DNA of 43,315 nucleotides from JAGLQA01 sp023135565. GTDB taxonomy: Bacteria; Acidobacteriota; Aminicenantia; UBA2199. The translations under genes were made by a program, and so were the position numbers. The number at the start of each line of letters is the position of its first letter. Positions within the stretch are counted from its first letter, which is position 1. The notes under the pieces are model-generated. The model was not told the origin of the DNA and did not search any database. It saw only the letters and a list, made by a program, of their open reading frames with translations. This document shows positions 32,934 through 40,145 of this stretch, in pieces. The stretch covers positions 1 through 43,315 of the forward strand of contig DAOWCY010000038.1 of the NCBI GenBank assembly GCA_030639305.1. Direction: 5' to 3'.

Positions 32934-32955
32934 AATATTCACCTCTTAACTATGC

Positions 32956-32984
32956 AGTATATCACAAAACCCACTGTGGGTCAA
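32956..32984 (-). promoter_or_regulatory. Toxin-antitoxin promoter with palindromic operator
   Basis: Minus strand: TTGACC (32984-32979), 17-nt spacer, TATACT (32961-32956). The palindrome ACCCAC-T-GTGGGT (32969-32981) overlaps the -35 and spacer, an ideal site for repression by the antitoxin. Confidence 0.65.
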
Positions 32985-33132
32985 TGGGCAAATGGGAAAA
33001 AATAACAAAAATTGCCTTGAGCCACTAAGTCGCTGCGGGGACGCCGATCTTATCGAAAAGGGGGCGGCACATCCGGCAGGGCGGGAAAATTCCAGGTTTT
33101 TTAATTTAATTTGCTTTTGATTTTGACTCTTG

Positions 33133-33162
33133 TTGATAATAGCTGTGAGTTCATGGTATAAT
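33133..33162 (+). promoter_or_regulatory. Promoter of the J-like/TPR gene
   Basis: TTGATA (33133-33138), 18-nt spacer, perfect TATAAT (33157-33162). The -35 lies in TGTTGATAATAG, a 12-mer that also forms the -35 of the Ser/Thr kinase promoter at 38450-38478. The leader is about 130 nt. Confidence 0.6.
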
Positions 33163-33177
33163 AAATCCGTAGGTAAT

Positions 33178-33306
33178 ATGAAGAGTATGAACTATTGTAA
33201 ATTTTTTAACAACATGTGCAGAAAAAAGCTTTCCCCTATAAAGGCAGGCTTTCTCCCGGGCGAAATCCCGGGTAAAATAAAAAAAGGAGGGCAGCATAAT
33301 GAGTGA
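33178..33306 (+). CDS. Possible 42 aa leader peptide overlapping the J-like gene start
   Basis: An open frame in the long leader encodes a basic peptide with two Cys (Y-C-K-F-F-N-N-M-C-R-K-K-L). Its stop TGA overlaps the start of the next gene (ATGAGTGA), as in coupled translation. A weak AGG lies eight bases before its ATG. The AAAGGAGG for the downstream gene is inside this frame, so a chance frame is equally possible. Confidence 0.3.
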   Translation: MKSMNYCKFFNNMCRKKLSPIKAGFLPGEIPGKIKKGGQHNE

Positions 33307-34054
33307 TCCTAATTTTGAAGCGCACATAAAACAGCTTTATGAAAAATTAACAGTCCAGAAAGTGGATTTTTATGCGCTGTTCGGGCTGCCGAGAACCGCC
33401 ACCCATAAGGAAATCGAGGCAGCTTACCAAAAATATGCCCCATATTTTTCCGCCCCGAGAATTGCCGGCGTTACCAACCCGGAAATAAAGAAAATGGGCG
33501 ATTTCCTGGTAGAAAAAATTTCCCGGGCCCATGAAATCCTGACCGATTACGCCAAAAAGGCTGAGTATGAGAAACGCGGTTTCCGGGAATTTTCGGCGGA
33601 GAAAGACGTGCCCGACGAAGAACCGGAAGAAATAGCCAGGGCCCTGTATAAAAAGGGCAAAACCCTTCACGCCCAGAAACAGTATCCCATGGCTGTAAAA
33701 GCATTGGCAGAAGCTGTCAGGCTGGATACCAAAGTGCCGGGCTATTTTCTTCTCTTAGGTTTGTGCCAGACCCCTATGCCCACCATGAGGCGGGAGGCGG
33801 AAACAAACCTGCGCAAAGCGGCGGAGATGGAAAACTGGAATGCCGAACCACAGGTGGCTTTAGGTATGTTGTTCTATAACGAGAGGCTGTACAAAAGGGC
33901 GGAGTCTTATTTCCGCAAGGCTTTAGAGCTTGAGAACAATCACGCCCTGGCAAAGAAGAAATTGGCCGAAATCGCCCCTCCGGAAGAGTCGCTGGTGGAT
34001 AAGCTAAAAGATATGTTGGGTAAGGCGCTGCCTTCCGTCTTCGGCCGCAAATGA
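33299..34054 (+). CDS. J-like domain plus TPR protein lacking HPD (251 aa)
   Basis: Residues about 18-92 follow the J-domain plan (D-F-Y-A-L-F-G-L-P-R-T-A-T, K-E-I-E-A-A-Y-Q-K-Y, then A-H-E-I-L-T-D-Y-A-K-K-A-E-Y-E). The His-Pro-Asp tripeptide between helices II and III is replaced (Y-A-P-Y-F-S-A), so it should not stimulate Hsp70. Three TPR-like repeats (about 110-225) and a short amphipathic tail follow. It is probably a cytosolic scaffold. AAAGGAGG supports the ATG at 33299. The gene shares a promoter element with the Ser/Thr kinase gene 5 kb away. A stand-in for a DnaJ co-chaperone is unlikely. Confidence 0.8.
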   Translation: MSDPNFEAHIKQLYEKLTVQKVDFYALFGLPRTATHKEIEAAYQKYAPYFSAPRIAGVTNPEIKKMGDFLVEKISRAHEILTDYAKKAEYEKRGFREFSAEKDVPDEEPEEIARALYKKGKTLHAQKQYPMAVKALAEAVRLDTKVPGYFLLLGLCQTPMPTMRREAETNLRKAAEMENWNAEPQVALGMLFYNERLYKRAESYFRKALELENNHALAKKKLAEIAPPEESLVDKLKDMLGKALPSVFGRK

Positions 34055-34071
34055 CAGCATTTTCTATCAAC

Positions 34072-34144
34072 TTTGCCTCCGGCGGCCAAAAACCTTTTTG
34101 AGAAGAGGTTTCCGGACTTCCAAAAACTTTTCGTTAGCAATACG
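34072..34144 (-). repeat. Modular repeat, minus orientation, degenerate stem
   Basis: Minus strand: GCTAACGAAAAGTTTTTGG, a hairpin with AAACCT pairing AGGTTT around TCTC, then TTGGCCGCCGGAGGCAAAG. The stem has a mismatch. It points to the 3' end of the upstream plus-strand gene. Confidence 0.75.
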
Positions 34145-34221
34145 TTTGGGAAAAAATTTAGCCGATTTACGCAGGCTGCACAGGGATTTCCTGCATTTTT
34201 TGGGGAATTTTACGCGGGAGC

Positions 34222-34250
34222 TTAACTATTACGAAAAAATATATTATAAT
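34222..34250 (+). promoter_or_regulatory. Promoter of the porin-like gene, predicted leaderless
   Basis: TTAACT (34222-34227), 17-nt spacer, perfect TATAAT (34245-34250), five bases, ATG at 34256. There is no ribosome site. Confidence 0.7.
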
Positions 34251-34255
34251 GAACT

Positions 34256-35389
34256 ATGAAAAATAGAAAAAATATTCGGATTTTTGTAATCGTGTTTATG
34301 GTATTGTTTGGGTTGTCGTGGATTTATCTGTCTGCCGTGCCTGTGAAGATAGACGACTCCACCAACCTGGACTTAGGTTCTATATTCCGTTCCTACTACG
34401 TGAACGACCAGAGGATCCAGTGGAGCGGGGTGGAAGCCACTTTCGGGGTGGAAGCCGCTCTCAGCGCCGAAATCACGAAAAAGATTAAAAATGGAAAAAT
34501 CGAGGTACTGGCGGAGATTTTCTTAAACCAGCCTTTTGACGGCAATATCCTGGTAGATGAGCAGCGGGTTAGGTACCTGCCCAATTTCGAGATCAGCGCC
34601 TGCGAAATCGCGCAGTTGTATATCGGGGTAAGCAAAGGGGATTTCTCTATCGCCTTAGGTAGAGGCGAGACGGTGTTCGGGAAAAATTACTCCCTGCCTA
34701 TTAGCAATTCTTATTTTGCCCAGCCTTTTATTCGTACTGAAGCGATACTCAGGTATGAGACGGGATTGTTTTTAAAATACAGTCCCGGTATTTTCGATTT
34801 TGCCCTGGCTGTGGTCAACGGTGGCCCGCAGATGGACACCAACTCCAGCAAAGCCGGGATTGTGCGTTTCGGTTTAAAAGGCAAAAACTGGGCTGTCGGG
34901 GTTTCGGCTAAGGCCCAGGACGGCATCGGTTCGGAGCAGCAGAAGCAGTACAAAAATCATGCCGGGATGGACTTGATGCTTAAAACCGGGCGGCTGCTGT
35001 TTTCGGCGGAAGTGATTCATGATCAGTACGGGTTTCGTAAAGAGTTTGATGAGGCGGATATTTTCTGGAAGCGGAGCCTTTATTACCGCGATGTGTTTTT
35101 CGAGTATGAGACGCCGGTTACAGGCACAGGCGGTTATGTAAACTTGCAGTACGAGGCGCCGTCATGGTTCATAGAAGTAAATTTCGGGCAATATTATCCT
35201 GAGGAGATCGGGTATCTTTTTCATGATGATCCTATTACGCGGGCCATTATCAAACTGCGGGTTCGTTTAGCGCCGCGGTTTTTTCTTTATGGCATGGGGC
35301 TTTTCGAGAATGAGCGGGTTTCTGAAGCGTTGTTTTCAGGAGCCTCTCCTTATGCGTTCCTGTTAGGGTTAAAATATAATCTGGACTAA
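34256..35389 (+). CDS. Predicted outer-membrane beta-barrel protein (377 aa)
   Basis: A signal peptide (about 8-28, M-V-L-F-G-L-S-W-I-Y-L-S-A) is followed by alternating hydrophobic/aromatic strands across the whole mature length, with turns rich in Asp, Gly and Asn. Typical pieces are F-S-I-A-L-G-R-G-E, G-L-F-L-K-Y-S-P-G and F-Y-V-style aromatic girdles; it ends A-F-L-L-G-L-K-Y-N-L-D. It is probably a 14-18-stranded porin in the outer membrane, which fits a Gram-negative host. The last residue is Asp, not the usual Phe. Substrate unknown, family not recognised. The gene stands alone with a leaderless promoter. Confidence 0.65.
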   Translation: MKNRKNIRIFVIVFMVLFGLSWIYLSAVPVKIDDSTNLDLGSIFRSYYVNDQRIQWSGVEATFGVEAALSAEITKKIKNGKIEVLAEIFLNQPFDGNILVDEQRVRYLPNFEISACEIAQLYIGVSKGDFSIALGRGETVFGKNYSLPISNSYFAQPFIRTEAILRYETGLFLKYSPGIFDFALAVVNGGPQMDTNSSKAGIVRFGLKGKNWAVGVSAKAQDGIGSEQQKQYKNHAGMDLMLKTGRLLFSAEVIHDQYGFRKEFDEADIFWKRSLYYRDVFFEYETPVTGTGGYVNLQYEAPSWFIEVNFGQYYPEEIGYLFHDDPITRAIIKLRVRLAPRFFLYGMGLFENERVSEALFSGASPYAFLLGLKYNLD

Positions 35390-35453
35390 TGTAGGTCCCA
35401 AGACGGTGCGGGGAGCCCACTCCATATTTAATAATATACGAAACTATTTTTTT

Positions 35454-35518
35454 CTTGCCTCCGGCGGGCAGGGGGCTTTTTTGAAAAATCGCCCCCTGCA
35501 CCCCCAAAAAACTTTTGT
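35454..35518 (-). repeat. Modular repeat, GC-stem subtype, minus orientation
   Basis: Minus strand: CAAAAGTTTTTTGGGGGTGC, stem GCAGGGGGC with GCCCCCTGC, loop with ATTTTTCAAAAA, end CCGCCGGAGGCAAG. It lies between convergent genes. Confidence 0.88.
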
Positions 35519-35555
35519 CTATTTTTTCCGTTTCCGGGTGAAGGTAAATCGGCTG

Positions 35556-36473
35556 CTAATTGATCTTGCCCTGCTGCTTGAGGACGTCGACGAATCTCTG
35601 CGCACTGCCGACAGCAGCGGCCATACTGCCGCCTCCAGTCCTGCTGGCGCTCCAATTACCGGATAATCCATAAGCAGCAATGGAGCCGCTCATGCTGTTT
35701 GCCCCATTAAAAGTCCCGTTAAAGACAATGTCATAATTACTATAACGGAAACTTACATCTTTATCGTTGACTGTATAAGTGCCGCCATCTCCTACAGAAT
35801 CGACAAATGAACCGCTGGTCTTAGAACCGGTAAAAGTAAAAGTGTCCAGGAAGGGAGTACCTTGAAAACTGCCGGTCATGGTCCAGGTGCCGGTAATATC
35901 GTATTTATCCTTTTTGGACAACAGGAGAACAAGTATAGCCACTACCGCTATACCACCGACTAACAGCAGCACGGGAAATTTTTTTTTCTTCTTTTCACCC
36001 CGTTGGGCCAAGACTTTCTTTTTCTTGACAGGCTGCTGCTTGTCTTTGAGTTTCATCTCCTTTTCAGCAGCTTCCGACTCTTTTTCCTCTATAAAATCCC
36101 GCCGGGCCTGTTCCACCCGGTCTCTAAAACTAAAATTACTTTCATCTTTCTTAAAGGTGGGGAAGGTTTCGAATACTTTCCTTAGATTCTCATCTACTTT
36201 GACGTCATCTCCGACTTCAAAGTAGATTTTAGCCAGCAGGTAAAATGCCTCGGCTACATTCTTTTTTTGCTCTACCATGGCTTTCAGCTTTTCGATGAAG
36301 CTGCCTAATAACTTGATAGAGGTCTCATAATCGCCTTCCTGGTAAAGCCGCCTGGCCTTATCCAGGTCATCTTCCTGGCCGCTGGCCTGGATGAAATCCG
36401 CAGAGCCGATAAAAAAAACGAAAAAGATAAGGGTGATTAACCCGGTTAAGCGTAATGATTTAGTTCCAAACAT
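35556..36473 (-). CDS. TPR-like / single internal TM / beta-domain protein, partner of the Ser/Thr kinase (305 aa)
   Basis: Layout: hydrophobic N-terminal signal (about 8-30), TPR-like helices (about 35-120), a long Lys/Glu-rich linker, a second TM (about 170-190), then a lipocalin-like beta domain (about 195-275: Y-D-I-T-G-T-W-T-M-T-G, Y-T-V-N-D-K-D-V-S-F) and a helix. Family not recognised. Its ATG lies 17 bases after the stop of the kinase gene with AGGAGG in between, so they form one operon. It could be a substrate or scaffold for the kinase. The Lys-rich linker (K-K-K-K-K) would sit on the cytosolic side. Confidence 0.7.
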   Translation of the reverse strand: MFGTKSLRLTGLITLIFFVFFIGSADFIQASGQEDDLDKARRLYQEGDYETSIKLLGSFIEKLKAMVEQKKNVAEAFYLLAKIYFEVGDDVKVDENLRKVFETFPTFKKDESNFSFRDRVEQARRDFIEEKESEAAEKEMKLKDKQQPVKKKKVLAQRGEKKKKKFPVLLLVGGIAVVAILVLLLSKKDKYDITGTWTMTGSFQGTPFLDTFTFTGSKTSGSFVDSVGDGGTYTVNDKDVSFRYSNYDIVFNGTFNGANSMSGSIAAYGLSGNWSASRTGGGSMAAAVGSAQRFVDVLKQQGKIN

Positions 36474-36489
36474 TTCACTGCCTCCTTTT

Positions 36490-38421
36490 TTACTGTTTTA
36501 TTAGAATTATTTTATTCATGAATTTCCCGACTTTGTATGTCACCCGCCAATTGGATAACTTTACGGTCTCCCCCTGCTTGTTCTTCGGGGGGGGTAAGGG
36601 AATTCTTGTTATATGCTTAAGGATATGGTTTTGGATGGCCTGTTTTCTCCGCAGCGGGGTGACTATCAGGTTCTCTTTATGGGAAAGAATAGATAGCCTG
36701 CCTTTTTCGTCTACGGTTAGGTTAACTACGATTTGTCCCCTGACTGCCAGTTTCATGCGCAGCAGCGGTACGTTTATTTTTTGCAGTTTGCTGTTGTAGG
36801 CGTCCCTGGTGCCCGCGGAGATACCGAGCACGGTGACTGTCTTTACAGGTTTTACAGGCTTTGGCCGCGGTGTTTTTTTGGCTTTTTTTACTGTTTTTAC
36901 GGTTTGTTTTTTCTCTTTTTCCTTTGCCTGGCGCACCTTTTTTTCATATTCCGCCAATTCCGGGGTGTCTTTTACTTTCCTGGCTGCTTCTATGTGCTGC
37001 AGGGCCTTATCATAATCGCCGATGCGAGAGGAGTTCCGGGCCCGCTGCAAATTAATCCTGTACTGCGGGTTGAGCACCGGTTCGCTGGTTACGCTGCCGG
37101 CTGTGTCTGCCGGGGGTTTCTTACCGGCGGGGTCTGTTTCCGCTGCCGCTTCTTTTATAACGCCGCCGGTGTCCGGCCCGGTTACCGGCTGCCCGGTAAT
37201 ATCGATGGGCTGTTCTGCCCCGGGCTGTGTCTCTTCTCCTGCTGTGCCTGCCGCTGTGACGCCGGTTCCAACGGCGGTTATATCTTCGCCGGGCTGTGTC
37301 GTTTCACCGGTTTCGCCTGTGATTCCTATTTCGCCGGGCTGCGTTGTCTCTCCGCCGGCGATTGCCGTTTTATCGCCTGTTTTTTGTTCGTTGGTAGTTT
37401 TTGCTATAATAGGAGGGATTATGGTCCCTTTGTCTACTGCGGTTTGTTTGGGGAGGAAAATGACTGCTGCTCCGACTGCTGCTGCCACTATAATCGTTAA
37501 AACAACCGGGAGCAGCCATCTTCTTCTTGCTTCCGGCTGTACCCGGGTGGGGGATGGGGCAGCGGTCTGTGGCGTGCCTGTCGGTATAGTGACGGCCAGG
37601 GGCGGTTCGATTTCCCCGGCGGTTAGATGGGCATCGAGAAAATTTATCAGTTCGCCGGCATCCTGGATGCGGTTTTTTCTGTCTTTTGCCATCAAAGAGT
37701 CGATCAGGTGTTGATAATGGCTTAGCGGTCCCGGTAATTGGGGGATCGGTTCCTGGATTTGTTTTATGATAATGCCGGTGGTATTTTCTGCTTTATAAGG
37801 GACATCCCCGGTTAATAGTTCGTAAAGCACCACGCCTAAAGAATATATATCGGTGCGGCCGTCTATTTTTTCTCCCATGCACTGTTCGGGACTCATGTAT
37901 TGGGGCGTACCGATGCTCATGCCGGTACGGGTTAATTGGGTGGTGGAATTCATGGCGCGGGCAATGCCGAAATCCACTAAAACCGCGGTACCGTCCGACC
38001 GGAACATAATATTGTCGGGTTTCAGATCGCGGTGAATAAATCCTTTTTCATGAGCATAGCCTAAAGCTTCGGCTATCATTCTTATGATGTTTAAGCATTC
38101 CTTCGGTTCTAATTTGCCGACTCGTTTTACCTGCTCTTTGAGGCTCTCCTGTAGGTATTCCATGACGATGAAATAACTATCCCCGGCTTTACCTACATCA
38201 TGGATGGTGACAATGCCGTTATGACTCAGTTTAGCCGCGGTTTTCGCCTCTTTTATAAAGCGTGTTGAAAACTGGTCGTCTCTAAAAAGAGCAGGGATCA
38301 TGACTTTTATTGCCACTTCCCGGTCCAGGTTTTGCTGTAAACCGAGGTAAACGTCGGCCATCCCGCCGCGGCCCAACTTCTGTTTTATTATGTACCCCGG
38401 TATTTGCGGCAGATTATTCAT
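36490..38421 (-). CDS. PknB-type Ser/Thr protein kinase with TM and TonB-like C-terminal domain (643 aa)
   Basis: A eukaryotic-like kinase that phosphorylates Ser/Thr in proteins. Kinase domain about 9-265: Gly loop G-R-G-G-M-A, Lys39, catalytic Asp132 in H-R-D-L-K-P-D-N, and Asp150 in D-F-G, all intact. A TM helix spans about 301-325. A Thr/Gly/Pro-rich, low-complexity linker follows (about 330-450), then a TPR-like piece (about 455-500), a Lys-rich stretch and a ~95-residue end that resembles the TonB C-terminal domain (V-V-N-L-T-V-D-E-K-G-R-L, I-P-L-P-P-P-K). PASTA domains are absent. The end should be periplasmic, so wall or envelope contact is plausible. Downstream: the TPR/TM gene. Confidence 0.9.
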   Translation of the reverse strand: MNNLPQIPGYIIKQKLGRGGMADVYLGLQQNLDREVAIKVMIPALFRDDQFSTRFIKEAKTAAKLSHNGIVTIHDVGKAGDSYFIVMEYLQESLKEQVKRVGKLEPKECLNIIRMIAEALGYAHEKGFIHRDLKPDNIMFRSDGTAVLVDFGIARAMNSTTQLTRTGMSIGTPQYMSPEQCMGEKIDGRTDIYSLGVVLYELLTGDVPYKAENTTGIIIKQIQEPIPQLPGPLSHYQHLIDSLMAKDRKNRIQDAGELINFLDAHLTAGEIEPPLAVTIPTGTPQTAAPSPTRVQPEARRRWLLPVVLTIIVAAAVGAAVIFLPKQTAVDKGTIIPPIIAKTTNEQKTGDKTAIAGGETTQPGEIGITGETGETTQPGEDITAVGTGVTAAGTAGEETQPGAEQPIDITGQPVTGPDTGGVIKEAAAETDPAGKKPPADTAGSVTSEPVLNPQYRINLQRARNSSRIGDYDKALQHIEAARKVKDTPELAEYEKKVRQAKEKEKKQTVKTVKKAKKTPRPKPVKPVKTVTVLGISAGTRDAYNSKLQKINVPLLRMKLAVRGQIVVNLTVDEKGRLSILSHKENLIVTPLRRKQAIQNHILKHITRIPLPPPKNKQGETVKLSNWRVTYKVGKFMNKIILIKQ

Positions 38422-38449
38422 ATCGTTTACTCCTTAAACTCAAAATCTC

Positions 38450-38478
38450 ATTTTACCAGAATGAACAACTATTATCAA
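38450..38478 (-). promoter_or_regulatory. Promoter of the Ser/Thr kinase operon
   Basis: Minus strand: TTGATA (38478-38473), 17-nt spacer, TAAAAT (38455-38450). Its -35 is embedded in TGTTGATAATAG, as at the J-like/TPR promoter. Leader about 25 nt, with AAGGAG before the ATG. Confidence 0.65.
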
Positions 38479-38522
38479 CACTATTTTTCGTAATTGTTCA
38501 GTTTTGGTGAAAATTTAAAACG

Positions 38523-38787
38523 GCTTGCCTCCGGCGGGGGTGCGGCGCGCCCAACCTCTTAGCCCCGGTTTGCATATCGCGAGTCACTGATCACAAGCAA
38601 TCACGACTGTTGCCCCCTCAACGCTTCCCCACGCACGTGGGGCTGCCGGGGGATGCCCCCATTAAATTGAAGTTGGGGGCCGCGGCACACCGCACCTTTG
38701 AAAAAGTTTAATCAAAACTTCTTATGATTTAGAAGCAAAAGCACTGCCTGCCGCGAAGCGGCTTATAGGCTGGGGACGCCGTCCCCC
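38523..38787 (-). repeat. Long composite modular repeat, minus orientation
   Basis: Minus strand from 38787: GGGGACGGCGTCCCC, GCCGCTTCGCGGC hairpin, CTTCTAAATCATAAG, AGAAGTTTTG, an AAACTTTTTCAAAGG hairpin (shortened), GCGGTGTGCCGCGGCCCCC, CCCCACGTGCGTGGGG and GGTTGGGCGCGCCGCACCCC, ending CCGCCGGAGGCAAG near 38523. It includes an unrelated ~50-nt stretch at 38570-38620. It carries the stop codon of the Fe-S gene. Confidence 0.8.
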
Positions 38788-39923
38788 CCCCGCGCCGCGG
38801 GGAATAGTTCGATGAAGAACTTTACGTCCCGGGAGAGATTCTCCCGCAGCCGGAAATAACAACCGGGACAGGAAGTGACTACTGTTCCGGCTCCTATTTC
38901 TTCTAAAACCGCTTCTTTCCGGGCCAGTATTTTCTCCGCGGTGGCGGGAAAACCGGCGCTAAAAATACCGCCGAAACCGCAGCAGAGCGCGGATTTGTCG
39001 TCTACGAAATCGTCACCCAACTGCTTCATAAAAAAGCGGGGTTCTTTTTCTATTTTTAGTAATTTCAGGTCGTGACAGGGATCATGATAGGTGATTTTGC
39101 TTTTCTTTTCGCCGGGTATCTCTAACTTGACCGGCGCATCTTTGGCAAATTTGTAGATGAATTCCGTTAGTTCGTACTTCTCTACAGTATGGCCGAAACC
39201 ATAATAATTGTCAAAAGCCAACAGCCCGGTACTGCAAGGCACTAACAAATACTTAAAATTAAAAGCAGAGAATATCTTTCGGTTCTTTTTCTTTAAGGCG
39301 GAGAACTTTTTCTGCCAGCCCTGGGAAATGTAAGGAAATCCACAGCACTGCAAGTTCTTAGGAACTACTACGGAAAAACCGCGCCCTTTGAGAAATTCAA
39401 CGATTTTTTCTATCAAAACTGGGTAAAAATAGGTCAGTACGCACCCGGGGAAAAGCAAAATATCATAACTGCCTCCTTTTTTGGCCGGGGTGAGTAATTT
39501 TTTTAGTTTTGTTTTCCTGCGTATAGGCAGGGAGAGTTTTTTCCGCAGCGGCGTTTTGGCCAGCAGGTCAACAACGGGGATGAACTTCCGAAAAAGAAAA
39601 GATTGATAAAAAATCAGGATGAGTTTTTTTAATAAAGGGATTTTTTTGCCGGAGGAGATAAGATTGCGGTACTTTACCATCATATCGACGAATTCGACGC
39701 CTTTGGGACAGGTGTCCGTGCAACTGCCGCAGAGAAGACATTGGTAAATGAACTTCTTGTTCAAACGATTGGTTTCCAACCTGCCGTCCATTAACGATTT
39801 GATCAGGTTCACCTTGCCGCGGGGCGAGTTAGGCTCCTCTAATTCCGCGTTGTAGACGGGGCAGGAATATAGACAGTTACCGCAGGTGGAACAAACTTTG
39901 GCGATTTCATTTATATCTGGCAT
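38763..39923 (-). CDS. GlcF/HdrD-like (Fe-S)-binding oxidoreductase subunit (386 aa)
   Basis: Two 4Fe-4S motifs are near the N-terminus (C-S-T-C-G-N-C-L-x-S-C-P at about 11-22 and C-L-L-C-G-S-C-T-D-T-C-P near 60-70). Two CCG domains follow, with L-Q-C-C-G-F-P and A-L-C-C-G-F-G-G, as in glycolate oxidase subunit GlcF, LutA and heterodisulfide reductase HdrD. It should pass electrons between a dehydrogenase and the respiratory chain. A flavin partner subunit is not next to it. ATG at 39923 is chosen because upstream codons come from the repeat; the repeat's GGAGG is 15 bases away, rather far. The last residues (G-D-G-V-P-S-L) are repeat-encoded. Confidence 0.87.
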   Translation of the reverse strand: MPDINEIAKVCSTCGNCLYSCPVYNAELEEPNSPRGKVNLIKSLMDGRLETNRLNKKFIYQCLLCGSCTDTCPKGVEFVDMMVKYRNLISSGKKIPLLKKLILIFYQSFLFRKFIPVVDLLAKTPLRKKLSLPIRRKTKLKKLLTPAKKGGSYDILLFPGCVLTYFYPVLIEKIVEFLKGRGFSVVVPKNLQCCGFPYISQGWQKKFSALKKKNRKIFSAFNFKYLLVPCSTGLLAFDNYYGFGHTVEKYELTEFIYKFAKDAPVKLEIPGEKKSKITYHDPCHDLKLLKIEKEPRFFMKQLGDDFVDDKSALCCGFGGIFSAGFPATAEKILARKEAVLEEIGAGTVVTSCPGCYFRLRENLSRDVKFFIELFPAARGGDGVPSL

Positions 39924-39936
39924 TTTTTTTATTTTT

Positions 39937-40005
39937 TTGCCTCCGGCAGCCCTGCCGGGGGCCAAACTTTTGAAAAAGTTTGATCAAAACTTCTAATTAG
40001 CAAAC
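39937..40005 (-). repeat. Modular repeat ahead of the Fe-S gene
   Basis: Minus strand: AGAAGTTTTG, hairpin CAAACTTTT-TC-AAAAGTTTG, CCCCCGGCAGGGCTGCCGGAGGCAAAAAA. Its end lies 14 bases before the ATG of the Fe-S protein. Confidence 0.88.
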
Positions 40006-40058
40006 GTTTGTGCCCACTAAATAACGTTGGGGAATTTGCCCAAACGTCTGGCTAAATA

Positions 40059-40140
40059 GAAGTTTTTGGAGGTGTCGGAACCTTTTTTCAAAAAGGTTCT
40101 GACCCGCCGGAGGCTAAGAGGTTGGGTGCGCCGCACCCCC
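40059..40140 (+). repeat. Modular repeat, plus orientation, AACC-stem subtype
   Basis: AGAAGTTTTTGG, stem GTCGGAACCTTTT with AAAAAGGTTCTGAC (one G-T pair), CCGCCGGAGGCTAAG, then GGTTGGGTGCGCCGCACCCC. It lies head to head with the copy at 39937-40005; a short stretch with CAAACGTTTG and CAAACGTCTG separates them. Confidence 0.85.
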
Positions 40141-40145
40141 TGGGG

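Noticed and set aside
36733..37714. Long plus-strand open frames (255 and 230 codons) opposite the Ser/Thr kinase
   Set aside because: They mirror the Thr/Gly/Pro-rich linker of the kinase, have Cys/Phe- or Pro/Val-rich nonsense composition, and lack ribosome sites. The kinase motifs are unambiguous.
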